Counted from the first letter of the stretch, positions 19,897 to 29,197 are shown. The stretch: 64,000 bases of DNA from Amazonocrinis nigriterrae CENA67 (GCF_016056305.1 NZ_JAECZC010000111.1:92127-156126), one strand, 5' to 3'. A program made the numbers and translations. The notes: generated by a model not told the origin, from the sequence alone.

Positions 19897-20004
19897 ATGT
19901 CACATCGAATAATTGCATATGTGTTGTTAATCACATTATCTGATAAACAACAAAAACTTCTAGCGACTAATTTCGATTTTAAGATGATTCCCTTAAACGG
20001 CTAG
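19897..20004 (+). CDS. short precursor-like peptide lacking the Gly-Gly site
   Basis: A 35-aa ORF: MSHRIIAYVLLITLSDKQQK, then LLATNFDFKMIPLNG. LSDKQQKLLA lines up with LSTEQQQLLAGG and LSTEQQQLLSGG of the two precursors at 25149 and 25879, but the Gly-Gly is replaced and the core is 12 residues. Upstream it shares their leader: a CACCTA hairpin arm (AGGTG...CACCT, 19857-19872) and AGTGAGG nine bases before the ATG. It may be a decayed or very short member of the same family. Too short for routine ORF calling. Confidence 0.4.
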   Translation: MSHRIIAYVLLITLSDKQQKLLATNFDFKMIPLNG

Positions 20005-20351
20005 TACCGCTTTGCGTGATTCGTAATTACCGAACGGTAATAGTTTTAGACATTATTAGATAATTTCTGATGCTTGCCTAGAGCCGTTGTTACAAGCATT
20101 AGAGGCTTAGATTATGCAACTATTCTAGGGAACTCCTAGAAATAAATTATGCCGCTTGAAGTTGTTGATTGTTCACATTTAACGGTCAACACTCAACAGC
20201 CATTTGTTTTTTTATTTCCTCTTGATTTTTCTACCGAAAATTTACAAATTATTTGTGTCTGCTTTGCCTTTGTATACTGAAGAGGCTGTCTAAATGGTGA
20301 GTAAAATGCTAAGTTCTGCGAATAAATCGTAGGAATTGCTTTATGGCATAT

Positions 20352-20511
20352 AAAAAGGGGGTGGAGGAAGTTATTACTACTCGCTCAACGTAAGTGAGGA
20401 CTTTGAGGGAGTTTGAGCGTTTTCCTCCGTTTTTTCAACGTGTTGCCCACGTTTAAAGCTTGAGAAAGATAATTTTTGGATGTCGTACATACCCTTCTCG
20501 TCCCCCTTTTT
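20352..20511. ncRNA. candidate structured RNA upstream of the secretion operon
   Basis: Outer stem AAAAAGGGGG (20352-20361) with CCCCCTTTTT (20502-20511). Inside, GGAGGAA (20363-20369) pairs with TTCCTCC (20422-20428), enclosing CGCTCAA (20382-20388) with TTGAGCG (20413-20419), and AACGTG (20437-20442) pairs with CACGTT (20448-20453) over a TTGCC loop. All four helices are compatible and give a branched ~160-nt fold. It contains ACGTAAGTGAGG, also found before the precursor at 25149. Could be an independent RNA or the hlyD leader. Strand unknown. Confidence 0.35.
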
Positions 20512-20611
20512 CGATTATAGACCATCATCAAGCATGATTGTGGCTAGTGTTAGCCATATATGTCAGCATTTCACCATTTAGGAAAATACATCGTCAACAA
20601 GAAAATTGGGA

Positions 20612-20700
20612 GTTAGTTGTCATTTGTCATTTGTCATTTGTCATTTTCAGGAGTTCTCCCCTGCTCCTCATCTCCCCTTCTTCCCTTCTCCTTCTAAAAA
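20612..20700. repeat. TTGTCAT tandem repeat and pyrimidine tract
   Basis: TTGTCAT repeats several times (20614-20645), then a CTCCCCT/CTTCTCC tract runs up to the hlyD start. Remaining 19600-20350 sequence holds a 16-bp dyad ATTACCG-AA-CGGTAAT at 20026-20041, possibly an operator, and no other gene that I can support. Confidence 0.55.
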
Positions 20701-20712
20701 AGGTGCAGTGCC

Positions 20713-22530
20713 GTGAACACCCTAAATCAAGATGAAAACAATTTTTGGCATAGGTTAAATGAACCGATTTTAGAGCAACTGCCAGAAATTGAAACTCATG
20801 AATTTCTCCCCCATATCGGTAAATGGACAAATATTGGCGGAGGTGTACTGCTAACTATCTTTGTGGTAGGAATTAGCCTGACATCAATTCTGAATTACAA
20901 AGTTACAGTCAAAGTCCCTGCAACTATCCGACCTGTAGGAGAACTGCGGGTTGTTGAGTCTGCCATTACTGGGAGTGTTCAAAAAATTGAGGCTAAAGAC
21001 AATCAAATAGTAACCCAAGGAGAAGCTATTGCTTATGTTGATGATTCGCGGCTTCGGACTCAAAAAAGCCAATTAGAAAGCAATATTCAGCAGAGTCAAT
21101 TGCAGCTAAATCAAATTGATGCTCAAATCAGTGAAATTAATACTCAGATTGCAGCTCAGACAAATTTAATTAACCGCACGATTATAGCTGCACAAGCTCA
21201 GCTACGTGGTAATCAACGCAACCATGAAGATGAGCAAATTAAAGCTACAGCAGATATGACACAAGCACAAGCAGCTTTGACCTTAGCCAGAGTGCAACGA
21301 GAACGATTACAGCGAGAAAAAGTCTTAACAGCAACCGTAGAAGAAACAGAAGCAGCTTTGACTTTAGCGAAGGTACAACGCGATCGCTTGCAGCGAGAAA
21401 AAGCCTTAATAGCAAGCTTGCAAGAAGCACAAGCAGCTTTTAACTTAGCAAAGGTGCAACGCGATCGCTTACGGCAAGACAAACTCTTAACGGCAACTGT
21501 GCAAGAAGCACAAGCAGCTTTTACCTTAGCAAAAGTACAACGAAATCGATTGCAGCCAATAGTAGCATCGGGAGCAATTTCTCGTAATTTATTTGAAGAA
21601 AAAGAACAAGCGGTGAAATCTGCATATACAAAGCTAGAACAAGCTAAAGCTAATGCTAAAAACCTCTTAGAAGAAAAAGACCAAGCGGTGAAAGCTGCAT
21701 ATACAAAACTAGAACAAGCTAAAGCTAACGCTAAAAATCTCACAGAAGAAAAAGACCAAACAGTGAAATCTGCATATGCAAAGCTAGAACAAGCTAAAGC
21801 TAACGCTAAAAACCTCATAGAAGAAAAAGACCAAGCCTTGCAAATCGCCCAAACTAACCTAGAAAAGGCGAAAACAGCTATCAATCCTAATGATGCTTCC
21901 GTCATTGTGGCATTTGAACGGATTAGGCAAGAACAGGCACAAGGTGAGGCTACTCTAGCCGCTTTGAAAAAAGAAAGAGAAACTCTCTTGCAGCAACGTC
22001 TAGAATTTTTCAAGCAACTTGATAGCACTCGCAAAGAACTACAACAAATAGAAAATGATTTGAGTAAGAGTGTAATTCGCTCTCCAATCACGGGTACTTT
22101 ATTACAACTCAAACTTCGTAATCCTGGGCAAGTAGTACAACCAACAGAAGCTATTGCTCAGATTGCTCCTTTCAATGCGCCGATGTTAATCAAGACCCTA
22201 GTGCCAGCTCAAGATATTGACAAAGTAAAAGCAGGTCAACAAGTGCAGATGCAGGTTTCTGCTTGCCCCTATCCAGACTACGGCACCCTTAAGGGAACAG
22301 TTAAAACAGTTGCACCAGATGCCTTACCTATGGAAAAAAATAACGCAATTGCAAGTGTTCCACTTCAAGCCTACGAGGTAACAATTGAGCCACAAAGTAC
22401 GTATGTAGGTAGAAGCGATCGCCAGTGTGATCTCAAACCTGGAATGGAAGGTAGAGCTGATATTATTTCCCATCAGGAAACAGTACTTCACTTCATTCTG
22501 CGAAAAGCGAGATTAATCACAGATATTTAG
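20713..22530 (+). CDS. HlyD-family secretion adaptor with expanded coiled coil
   Basis: A 605-aa membrane-fusion protein with GTG start at 20713. One membrane segment near residues 38-57 ([19 protein letters not shown]) is followed by a lipoyl half-domain ([20 protein letters not shown]). A very long periplasmic coiled coil follows, and the second lipoyl/beta-barrel part starts at [17 protein letters not shown]. The coiled coil contains about four copies of an [17 protein letters not shown] unit and four of an [19 protein letters not shown] unit. Partner of the PCAT exporter 120 bp downstream; a TolC-type outer channel is not in the window. Confidence 0.92.
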   Translation: MNTLNQDENNFWHRLNEPILEQLPEIETHEFLPHIGKWTNIGGGVLLTIFVVGISLTSILNYKVTVKVPATIRPVGELRVVESAITGSVQKIEAKDNQIVTQGEAIAYVDDSRLRTQKSQLESNIQQSQLQLNQIDAQISEINTQIAAQTNLINRTIIAAQAQLRGNQRNHEDEQIKATADMTQAQAALTLARVQRERLQREKVLTATVEETEAALTLAKVQRDRLQREKALIASLQEAQAAFNLAKVQRDRLRQDKLLTATVQEAQAAFTLAKVQRNRLQPIVASGAISRNLFEEKEQAVKSAYTKLEQAKANAKNLLEEKDQAVKAAYTKLEQAKANAKNLTEEKDQTVKSAYAKLEQAKANAKNLIEEKDQALQIAQTNLEKAKTAINPNDASVIVAFERIRQEQAQGEATLAALKKERETLLQQRLEFFKQLDSTRKELQQIENDLSKSVIRSPITGTLLQLKLRNPGQVVQPTEAIAQIAPFNAPMLIKTLVPAQDIDKVKAGQQVQMQVSACPYPDYGTLKGTVKTVAPDALPMEKNNAIASVPLQAYEVTIEPQSTYVGRSDRQCDLKPGMEGRADIISHQETVLHFILRKARLITDI

Positions 22531-22648
22531 GGGACTAGGGACTGGGGACTGGGGAAAGATTTTCCAAATACCCAATCCCCAATACCCAATACCCAATCCC
22601 CAATTCCCAATACCCAATCCCCAATTCCCAATACCCAATTCCCATTTA
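22531..22648. repeat. CCCAATAC/CCCAATTC tandem repeats
   Basis: GGGACTGGGGACTGGGG then many CCCAATACCCAATCCCCAATTCC units fill the whole gap between the adaptor and exporter genes, so the operon spacer consists of repeat DNA. Confidence 0.75.
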
Positions 22649-22650
22649 AT

Positions 22651-24816
22651 ATGTTTGGTCTATTCAAACTTAAAAATTACCAGTGTGTTTTACAGTTGAG
22701 TGAAGAAGACTGTGGGGCTGCTTGTCTAGCTTCAATTTGCAAATATTATGGACGGTTCTTAAGTATTAATCGCAGCCGAGAAGCAGTAGGGACTGGACAG
22801 CTAGGAACAACTTTGTTAGGGCTAAAACGTGGTTCTGAAGCTTTGGGTTTTAATACTAGAGCAGTTAAAGCTTCGGCGGCGATTATGGACAGAATCAAAG
22901 AAGTGCAGCTGCCTGCAATCATACATTGGAAAGGTTATCACTGGGTTGTTTTATACGGTAAAAAGGGCAAAAAGTACATAATTGCAGATCCAGCGGTGGG
23001 ACTTCGTTATGTCAACCGACAAGAGTTAGCGATCGCTTGGAATGGAGTCATGCTCTTAATAGAGCCAGATCCAGACCGCTTTTCTGATCAGCCTCAAGAA
23101 GAACCAAAGGGTGGCTTAGGACGCTTTTTTAAGCGCATCTGGCCTTATCGTGGTTTGCTGACTCATGTTTTAATGATTAACGCTGTGTTGGGTTTACTCG
23201 GTTTGGGTACTCCCATCTTGATCCAAATACTCACAGATGATGTCTTGGTACGTGGAGACACACAGTTACTCACTGTTGTGGTGGCAGCTGTTGTGGTTAT
23301 GACGTTATTCAGCAGTAGTCTGCGAGTACTGCAAGGCATTATGATTGCTCACTTTGGGCAACGGTTGCAATTAGGATTAGTCTTGGAGTTTGGACGGAAA
23401 ATTTTGCACTTACCCTTAAATTTCTACGAGGGACGGCGTAGTGGCGAAATCACCAGCCGGCTGCGAGATATCAATGAAATCAATCAGTTGGTATCGCAGA
23501 TTGTGGTGCTTTTACCCAGTCAGTTTTTTGTTGCAGTAGTTTCTTTCAGCTTCATGTTGTTTTATAGCTGGAAGTTGACACTAGCGGTTGTCTTATTCGG
23601 GGCTTTAATCACTTTATCCACCCTACCTTTTTTACCCATTCTTCGACAAAAAACCCGTAATCTTTTAGTGTTGGGAGCAGAAAATCAAGGTGTTTTAGTA
23701 GAAACTTTTAAGGGCGCACAGGTACTGAAAACCACAAATGCAGCTCCTCAATTTTGGGATGAATTTCAAAGTCGTTTTGGCCGCCTTGCCAATCTCAATT
23801 TCAGTACTATCCAAATTGGAATTATCAATAATACTATTGCTAACTTTCTAACTACTATTGGTGGTGTCATTTTACTAGGATTAGGCAGTATTTTGGTGAT
23901 TAAGGGGGAATTAAGCATTGGTCAAATGCTGGCTTTTAATACTTTACAAGTGAATGTTTTAAATTTAATTGATTCACTAGTTGGCTTAACAGATGAGTAT
24001 TTTCGCTCTCAAACAGCAATCTCGCGCTTACTAGAAATTATTGATGCTACACCAGAAGTAGTTGGAGGTAGTCAAAAGCCGATCGCACAAATTCCAACTG
24101 ATGCAGATATCTGTTGTTTTCATGTAACGTTTCACCATCCTGGTAGAGTTGACCTACTAGAAGATTTTTCTATCAATCTTCCTGGAGGAAAAGTTATTGC
24201 TTTGATTGGTAAATCTGGCTGTGGTAAAAGTACCTTAGCAAAATTGATAGCAGGTTTATATCAACCTAACTCTGGCAATATCCGTATTGGTGTTTATAAT
24301 AGTCAAGACCTTTCCTTAGATTGTCTGCGACAACAAGTAGTTTATGTACCCCAAGAACCTCATTTCTGGAGTCGCTCGATTGTAGATAATTTTCGCTTAG
24401 GAACGCCTTATATTTCTTTTGAGGAAATAGTCAAAGCTTGCCATATTGCTGATGCAGATGGATTTATCAGTCAACTGCCTAATAACTATCAAACTGTTTT
24501 GGGAGAATTTGGGGCAAATCTTTCTGGTGGACAAAGACAAAGATTAGCGATCGCTAGAGGAATCCTTACCGATCCACCTATACTGATTTTAGATGAGGCA
24601 ACTGCGGGATTAGACCCAGTTAGTGAATCTCAAGTGATGGATCGGCTCTTGGAATATCGAAAAGGTAAAACTACAATTTTGATCACCCATCGTCCTAGTG
24701 TAGTCAACCGGGCTGATTGGATCGTGTTAATAGACAAAGGCCAAGTGCAAATGCAAGGTACGATTGAGACTTTTTTTGCACAACAAGGAGAGCATTTGAA
24801 GTTTTTATCAGTGTGA
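22651..24816 (+). CDS. peptidase-containing ABC exporter (PCAT, C39 family)
   Basis: A 721-aa protein with three domains. Residues 1-140 are a C39 double-glycine peptidase: Cys21 in [13 protein letters not shown], the His in GYHWVVLYG and the Asp in IADPAVG. Residues ~165-450 are six membrane helices ([18 protein letters not shown] onward). Residues ~490-721 are the ATPase: [42 protein letters not shown] and a switch His in LITHRP. It should cut the leader after Gly-Gly and export the core peptide with the HlyD protein. Substrates are probably the peptides at 25149 and 25879. Confidence 0.95.
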   Translation: MFGLFKLKNYQCVLQLSEEDCGAACLASICKYYGRFLSINRSREAVGTGQLGTTLLGLKRGSEALGFNTRAVKASAAIMDRIKEVQLPAIIHWKGYHWVVLYGKKGKKYIIADPAVGLRYVNRQELAIAWNGVMLLIEPDPDRFSDQPQEEPKGGLGRFFKRIWPYRGLLTHVLMINAVLGLLGLGTPILIQILTDDVLVRGDTQLLTVVVAAVVVMTLFSSSLRVLQGIMIAHFGQRLQLGLVLEFGRKILHLPLNFYEGRRSGEITSRLRDINEINQLVSQIVVLLPSQFFVAVVSFSFMLFYSWKLTLAVVLFGALITLSTLPFLPILRQKTRNLLVLGAENQGVLVETFKGAQVLKTTNAAPQFWDEFQSRFGRLANLNFSTIQIGIINNTIANFLTTIGGVILLGLGSILVIKGELSIGQMLAFNTLQVNVLNLIDSLVGLTDEYFRSQTAISRLLEIIDATPEVVGGSQKPIAQIPTDADICCFHVTFHHPGRVDLLEDFSINLPGGKVIALIGKSGCGKSTLAKLIAGLYQPNSGNIRIGVYNSQDLSLDCLRQQVVYVPQEPHFWSRSIVDNFRLGTPYISFEEIVKACHIADADGFISQLPNNYQTVLGEFGANLSGGQRQRLAIARGILTDPPILILDEATAGLDPVSESQVMDRLLEYRKGKTTILITHRPSVVNRADWIVLIDKGQVQMQGTIETFFAQQGEHLKFLSV

Positions 24817-24911
24817 AAATTTGGCTTTAATTATTGTAATAATTGCTTAATCACTCATAAACAAATAACAGATTTAGTTGCAATTAACTATTAAACTGTT
24901 AATATCAATAT

Positions 24912-24945
24912 AAAATCCAGTTTGTTTAAAAACAAACTGGATTTT
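24912..24945 (+). terminator. rho-independent terminator after the exporter gene
   Basis: AAAATCCAGTTTGTTT pairs with AAACAAACTGGATTTT across a minimal loop, followed by ATTTATAT. It lies 96 bp after the PCAT stop and separates the exporter transcript from the precursor genes. Confidence 0.8.
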
Positions 24946-25103
24946 ATTTATATAGAAATATAAAAGACGATTTTTACAGGGCTGTTTTTGAAAAATTATT
25001 TAATTTATTTTTATTATATTCATGAGTCAAAAGAAAGATATTTATCATATTTTTTTCTAACTTGAGAATAATTTATTAATTATGGTTATAGCTAATAATA
25101 AAA

Positions 25104-25138
25104 ACATAGGTGATTAACACCTATGTACGTAAGTGAGG
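25104..25138 (+). promoter_or_regulatory. 5' leader hairpin and RBS of the first precursor gene
   Basis: ACATAGGTG (25104-25112) and CACCTATGT (25118-25126) form a perfect 9-bp stem, followed by ACGTAAGTGAGG with the ribosome-binding AGTGAGG ten bases before ATG 25149. A similar arrangement occurs before 19897, and the TGTAAGTAATCGAGG part recurs before 25879. Confidence 0.6.
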
Positions 25139-25148
25139 TTAATGATTT

Positions 25149-25361
25149 ATGCCAACACAAATGATGTCTGATTTACTTGCAGATTTATCCACAGAGCAAC
25201 AACAACTTCTAGCTGGTGGAATTAAACCTGGTGATGAAGAAGGCACTGATGAGCAAGGTGAAGATCGCGGTGACGAGGGTACGCCTTGGGTCGGAGGTAG
25301 AGGTGTTCGCCTTTACAGGATTAGAAGCAGAAGCCTCGTTCGTGTCCAAAGAATATCATAA
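25149..25361 (+). CDS. double-glycine leader precursor peptide 1
   Basis: A 70-aa peptide. Leader MPTQMMSDLLADLSTEQQQL, then LAGG, with cleavage predicted after Gly-Gly (residues 25-26). The 44-residue core starts IKPGDEEGTDEQGEDRG, strongly acidic, and ends very basic (RLYRIRSRSLVRVQRIS), with no Cys, so lanthionine or disulfide chemistry is unlikely. The leader form (hydrophobic D/E-L-S-T-E-Q-Q-Q-L-L-x-G-G) is what C39 exporters recognise, and such an exporter lies 333 bp upstream. The product may be a bacteriocin-like or signalling peptide; its activity is unknown. Confidence 0.8.
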   Translation: MPTQMMSDLLADLSTEQQQLLAGGIKPGDEEGTDEQGEDRGDEGTPWVGGRGVRLYRIRSRSLVRVQRIS

Positions 25362-25571
25362 ACTTTGTGGCTAGAAGGAAGAGAAGAAGAGCCACATAAC
25401 TTGCTCAATATCAATCAGGTTTTGAGAAAGTTAGAAAGGTCTTCTATGTTCTCTTAAGATATTAAATCTATAACTAAGAGACCAGAAATAAAAGTGCTAA
25501 CTATAGCGCTTATCTTTCTGCTCTTCCCTAAATCTAGACGCAAATAGTTTTGGTTATTTGATGGATACTTA

Positions 25572-25600
25572 TTACGGGATCATATTGAATGATCCCGTAA
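25572..25600 (+). terminator. hairpin terminator after precursor 1
   Basis: TTACGGGATCAT and ATGATCCCGTAA form a perfect 12-bp stem with a 5-nt loop. There is no strong T run, so termination is inferred from position. Confidence 0.55.
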
Positions 25601-25658
25601 CTTCACAAACCTCAAGGTATCCTTCTCTGCTGAATTAAAGTCATCTGTTCTATCAAAT

Positions 25659-25834
25659 CAAATCATTGCATCTAATTTGCTTGTGACATTATCCATAGAG
25701 TAACAATCACTCTAGCTTAAGGTTACATTAGTAGCTTTAATGAAAGTGGATTTGATGAGATTAACTTTGATGATAGTGGCTTCGGGCATCCCAGGATACT
25801 TAACTACTTGAAAGTTCGATTTTTTTCAACCTAA
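25659..25834 (+). pseudogene. degenerate third precursor peptide
   Basis: Reading NQIIASNLLVTLSIE-stop-QSL-stop-L reproduces the leader frame of precursor 1 (SDLLADLSTEQQQLLAGG), with stops where Gln and Leu codons stood. At DNA level TTATCCATAGAGTAACAATC aligns with TTATCCACAGAGCAACAACA. After a one-base shift the frame continues GYISSFNESGFDEINFDDSG, then FGHPRILNYLKVRFFST and TAA at 25832. The start codon is lost. This is a decayed family copy between the two intact ones. Confidence 0.6.
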
Positions 25835-25878
25835 ATTAGTCCAATCATCATTCATGTAAGTAATCGAGGCAATCAACT

Positions 25879-26115
25879 ATGTTAGTTCAAACCATCCAAT
25901 CTGAGATATTTGTAGAACTGTCTACAGAACAACAACAGCTTCTCTCTGGCGGACAATTTGGCGGATTTCCTCCTAGACAATCTGGGGGTGGGGGACAAGG
26001 AGGACAACTAAGTTTTCCAGGTAACAGACCTGATATTAGTGTTCGTGGTATTCTCACTACTGCTGATGGTCAAAGTTTCCCTATACGGCTTTTAGGCTTT
26101 AGGGAAGATTTTTAA
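25879..26115 (+). CDS. double-glycine leader precursor peptide 2
   Basis: A 78-aa peptide. Leader MLVQTIQSEIFVELSTEQQQ, then LLSGG; cleavage predicted after residues 24-25. The 53-residue core is Gly/Gln-rich at first (QFGGFPPRQSGGGGQGGQ), then a mixed segment (PDISVRGILTTADGQSF) ending LLGFREDF. No Cys. The leader is nearly identical at its distal part to precursor 1 while the cores are unrelated, the usual pattern for paralogous exported peptides sharing one PCAT. GAGG lies nine bases before the ATG. Confidence 0.8.
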   Translation: MLVQTIQSEIFVELSTEQQQLLSGGQFGGFPPRQSGGGGQGGQLSFPGNRPDISVRGILTTADGQSFPIRLLGFREDF

Positions 26116-26218
26116 TCATAGGGCTTACCTTTCTATTATCTCCTGGCTCTAAATACAAATAGCTTCGACTATTTGACAGACACATTGTATATAGTATCAA
26201 TGAATCTGTTGTGAACTC

Positions 26219-26249
26219 GTACCTATGAAGTATTTTACTTCATAGGTAC
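26219..26249 (+). terminator. hairpin after precursor 2
   Basis: GTACCTATGAAGTA and TACTTCATAGGTAC form a perfect 14-bp stem with a TTT loop about 100 bp after the stop; probable end of the peptide transcript. Confidence 0.55.
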
Positions 26250-27004
26250 ATGATATATTTATAGCCAAAAATCCACTATATAATAGTATTGATTATATTA
26301 ATATAAAAACATCAATAAATATTTATTTACTAAAAGTACTATTTGAAAATAAAACTTATAATGATAAATTTAGTGATTTGACTGTTTTTTATTTAGGTTT
26401 AAATTTATTTTTAATATTAATTTATTTTTATTGATAGGTCAAAGATAGACACGTTTAATTAAGGCTAAAAGTGTTTTTCAAAGACATTTTTTTAACAAGC
26501 TAACAATCTTGAGCTTTTTATAATAAAAAATTATATTTATAATAACACAAAATATATTTATTTATGTAAAAAATAACAGTATATATTCAAATACAAGTCT
26601 ATCTTTATTAGGATTAAAAAATTGCTGTAATTTTACTATAGGATTATTTTTGTTTTTAAAGATGGAACTTAGAATTTCATTGCTACGGCGAGAAAGTCAT
26701 ATGAAGCTTATATTTATTAGTTGATGATGGCTCAGACTAAAAATGCCAGAAAAACTAGTATCAAACAGTTTCAATCTTAAAGCTTACACATGAGCCAATT
26801 AAAACCAATTGATTACGGCGTCGGTAGTTTAGCAAATCATGTAGATTTTTCTGATTCAACAACTTACTCGATCTTTTTAATGCAATCACTAATTATTTTA
26901 CTACTATTCGTAATCTCTACTCAAAGTCATCTATCTAAAGATTGAAACTTTTTGATAATAATTGAACCCATAGCTAGTTGTGTAAATCAAGCAATAATTT
27001 AAAA

Positions 27005-27260
27005 ATGTTACCAAGACCTTGATTGACAGATGAACTCGTTCAAAGAATGCTAGATGTTATGCTGACCTAACTTCATCATATCCACCTTTTTCTAGATTTA
27101 TGAAGAAATGGCTATCCAATACCCATTCTTCTAGTAACCCCCAAGATGGTGGAACAAATAAAGTTATGTATCCATCTGACAGTAAGAGCAAGTGATTATG
27201 TGATCAAAAATGTTGAATTACAAAAATTATTTAACAGGTCACATATATGCTTTTGATGTG
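27005..27260 (+). pseudogene. possible response-regulator receiver relic
   Basis: One frame, interrupted by three stops, reads LTDELVQRMLDVMLT, later NGYPIPILLVTPKMVEQIK, then RASDYVIKNVELQKLFNRS. The order P-I-L-x-x-T-x-K followed by A-S-D-Y-V-I-K resembles strand 4, the Thr and the Lys loop of CheY-like receivers (ILMLTAK...ADDYVVKPF). The N-terminal acidic pocket is not recognisable. The rest of 26250-27387 is very AT-rich and contains nothing else I can name. Confidence 0.3.
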
Positions 27261-27387
27261 GAGATGAGACCAAAAAATATTTGTAAATTTTTGCCTATTC
27301 AGCCTTGCATCATGCAGAGTTTCTCAAATAGTCAATCAATTTAGTTGTACTTGCATAAATTGCTCTAATTTTTTAGGAGATATTTTC

Positions 27388-29064
27388 ATGGGTAGTTTCT
27401 TTCGTTGGTCTTCAGCAAGCGCAACTTTGCTAGCTTTGGGAATGCTGGCAGCAACAGTTACTCCCATAACAGTTGCTTCTGTAGCCATAGCGCAAACCAC
27501 ACCACCAAGCACAACTCCATCAACAACATCAACTTCTAACTTTAGTGATGTCAGTTCAGATTATTGGGCGCTTCCGTTTATCCAAGCCTTAGCCGAAAGA
27601 AACATCATTACAGGCTTTCCTGATGGCACATTTAAGCCGAATCAATCTGTGACTCGCGCTGAATTTGCTACGCTAATTAAAAAAGCCTTTAACCAAAGCC
27701 CTGTTCGCCAGTTAAGTTCCAGTGGATTTAGAGATGTTCCTGCTAACTACTGGGCAGCAGATGCAATTAGAGAAGCCTATGAAACTGGATTTTTAACAGG
27801 CTATCCAGGAGACTTGTTTCAACCAAATCAGCAAATTCCCAAAGTGCAGGCGTTGGTTGCTTTAACAAATGGTTTGGGTTTGAGTAGCAGTGATAATACA
27901 TCAACTGTTAACAGTACTTATTACACAGATGCTTCAGCCATTCCCAACTACGCCGTTAATAATGTCGCAGCAGCAACGCAAGCCAATCTTGTTGTTAACT
28001 ACCCCAATGTCAATCAACTTAATCCGCAAGTGTCGCTGACTCGTGCCGAAGCAGCAGCAATTTTGTATCAAGCTTTAGTTAAGCAGGGACAGTTACAAGC
28101 CCTTGGTAGTAATGTACCAGCTACTAGCTATATAGTAGCCAGTAATGCAGCCAGTAATACTGGCAGTGCTCAAACCAATAACAATATTGTTTCCCTGGCT
28201 GCGTCTAGTAATTCTTTTTCAACCCTGACTTCTTTATTGCAGACAGCAGGTCTAACAGATGTCTTACAACAACCAGGCCCTTACACAGTTTTTGCTCCTA
28301 CTAATGAGGCATTTGCTGCTTTACCTGCTAGCACTTTAGAACAGTTACAGCGACCAGAGAACAGAGAAGTCTTGATTAAGATTTTGAGATATCATGTGGT
28401 TCCTGGAGCTATAACTTCTAGTCAACTTTCTACGGGAGAAGTCAAGACGGCTGAGGATGCATCTGTCAACATTAAAGTTGATAGCGCCACTAATCAAGTT
28501 TCGGTAAACGAAGCCAGAGTTATCCAGCCTGGTGTCCAAGCTAGCAACGGCATTATTTATCCAATTAATGCAGTTCTGATACCACCAAATCTTACTGTTA
28601 GTCAGCAGCCACAAAATGGAACTGGTACTAGTGATGTAACGCCAGGTAGAGCTACTCGTGGAGGCTCCAGTTATGTAGGGGTTGCTGGTAACATTGGTTT
28701 AACCGGTGATACCGCGCTGGGCGACACTAACTTTTCCGTTATTAGCAAAATCGGGTTGACACGGTTTTTATCAGTGCGACCTTCAGCTGTTTTTGGGGAT
28801 GATACAGTTGTTCTAGTTCCCGTGACTTTTGATTTGGCCCCACGTGCAGTAAATCCCACAGGTGACCGGACATTTCCTGTATCTCCCTACTTAGGCGCAG
28901 GCGTAGCTATTGACACGGAAAATGACGCTGATGTGGGATTATTGCTAACTGGCGGTATAGATGTTCCTTTAGGTTCTCGTTTTACAGCCACAGGTGCTGT
29001 GAATGCAGCTTTTTTGGATGACACTAATGTTGGGTTGGTACTGGGAGTTGGCTTGAACTTTTAG
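27388..29064 (+). CDS. SLH - fasciclin (FAS1) - outer-membrane beta-barrel protein
   Basis: A 558-aa exported protein. A signal peptide covers residues 1 to ~36 (ending VASVAIAQT) with a Thr/Ser-rich linker. Three SLH repeats follow (SSDYWALPFIQALAERNIIT; ANYWAADAIREAYETGFLTG; third at NYAVNNVAAATQANLVVNYP). A FAS1 domain spans ~268-400 (LTSLLQTAGLTDVLQQPGPY, VFAPTNEAFAALP, LIKILRYHVVPG). The ~130-residue C-terminus (GVAGNIGLTGDTALGD onward) has alternating beta pattern and ends in Phe (GVGLNF), as outer-membrane proteins do. It probably links the outer membrane to peptidoglycan. A strong AGGAG RBS precedes the ATG. Confidence 0.8.
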   Translation: MGSFFRWSSASATLLALGMLAATVTPITVASVAIAQTTPPSTTPSTTSTSNFSDVSSDYWALPFIQALAERNIITGFPDGTFKPNQSVTRAEFATLIKKAFNQSPVRQLSSSGFRDVPANYWAADAIREAYETGFLTGYPGDLFQPNQQIPKVQALVALTNGLGLSSSDNTSTVNSTYYTDASAIPNYAVNNVAAATQANLVVNYPNVNQLNPQVSLTRAEAAAILYQALVKQGQLQALGSNVPATSYIVASNAASNTGSAQTNNNIVSLAASSNSFSTLTSLLQTAGLTDVLQQPGPYTVFAPTNEAFAALPASTLEQLQRPENREVLIKILRYHVVPGAITSSQLSTGEVKTAEDASVNIKVDSATNQVSVNEARVIQPGVQASNGIIYPINAVLIPPNLTVSQQPQNGTGTSDVTPGRATRGGSSYVGVAGNIGLTGDTALGDTNFSVISKIGLTRFLSVRPSAVFGDDTVVLVPVTFDLAPRAVNPTGDRTFPVSPYLGAGVAIDTENDADVGLLLTGGIDVPLGSRFTATGAVNAAFLDDTNVGLVLGVGLNF

Positions 29065-29158
29065 AGACTGAAGGAGTCACTAAGAGGCTACAACAGCGAA
29101 TTAATTAAATATTTTAAGCTGTTCCGCATTGAAGTTGCAGAGCTAATTGTGTAGACCC

Positions 29159-29197
29159 ATGACCGATAACTAGTGACTGTCATCAGTTATCGGTCAT
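29159..29197. terminator. shared hairpin between convergent genes
   Basis: ATGACCGATAACT and AGTTATCGGTCAT form a perfect 13-bp stem with a 13-nt loop between the SLH-FAS1 and WD40 genes. Could serve both. Confidence 0.6.

Noticed and set aside
20149-20280. 43-aa ORF MPLEVVDCSHLTVNTQQPFV...
   Set aside because: Part of it translates a CAACAGCC-type intergenic repeat, with no RBS and no family resemblance.
21213-22112. 299-aa minus-strand ORF opposite hlyD
   Set aside because: Low-complexity Cys/Ser/Phe/Ala-rich mirror of the HlyD coiled-coil repeats; no motif, and the plus-strand gene is certain.
26790-26945. 51-aa ORF MSQLKPIDYGVGSLANHVDF... with one membrane helix
   Set aside because: No ribosome-binding site and surrounding DNA is very AT-rich; plausible as a small membrane protein but not supportable without conservation.
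27100-27195. 31-aa ORF containing QDGG near the exporter locus
   Set aside because: Looked like another double-glycine peptide, but it has no LSxEQQ leader and overlaps the receiver relic in another frame.
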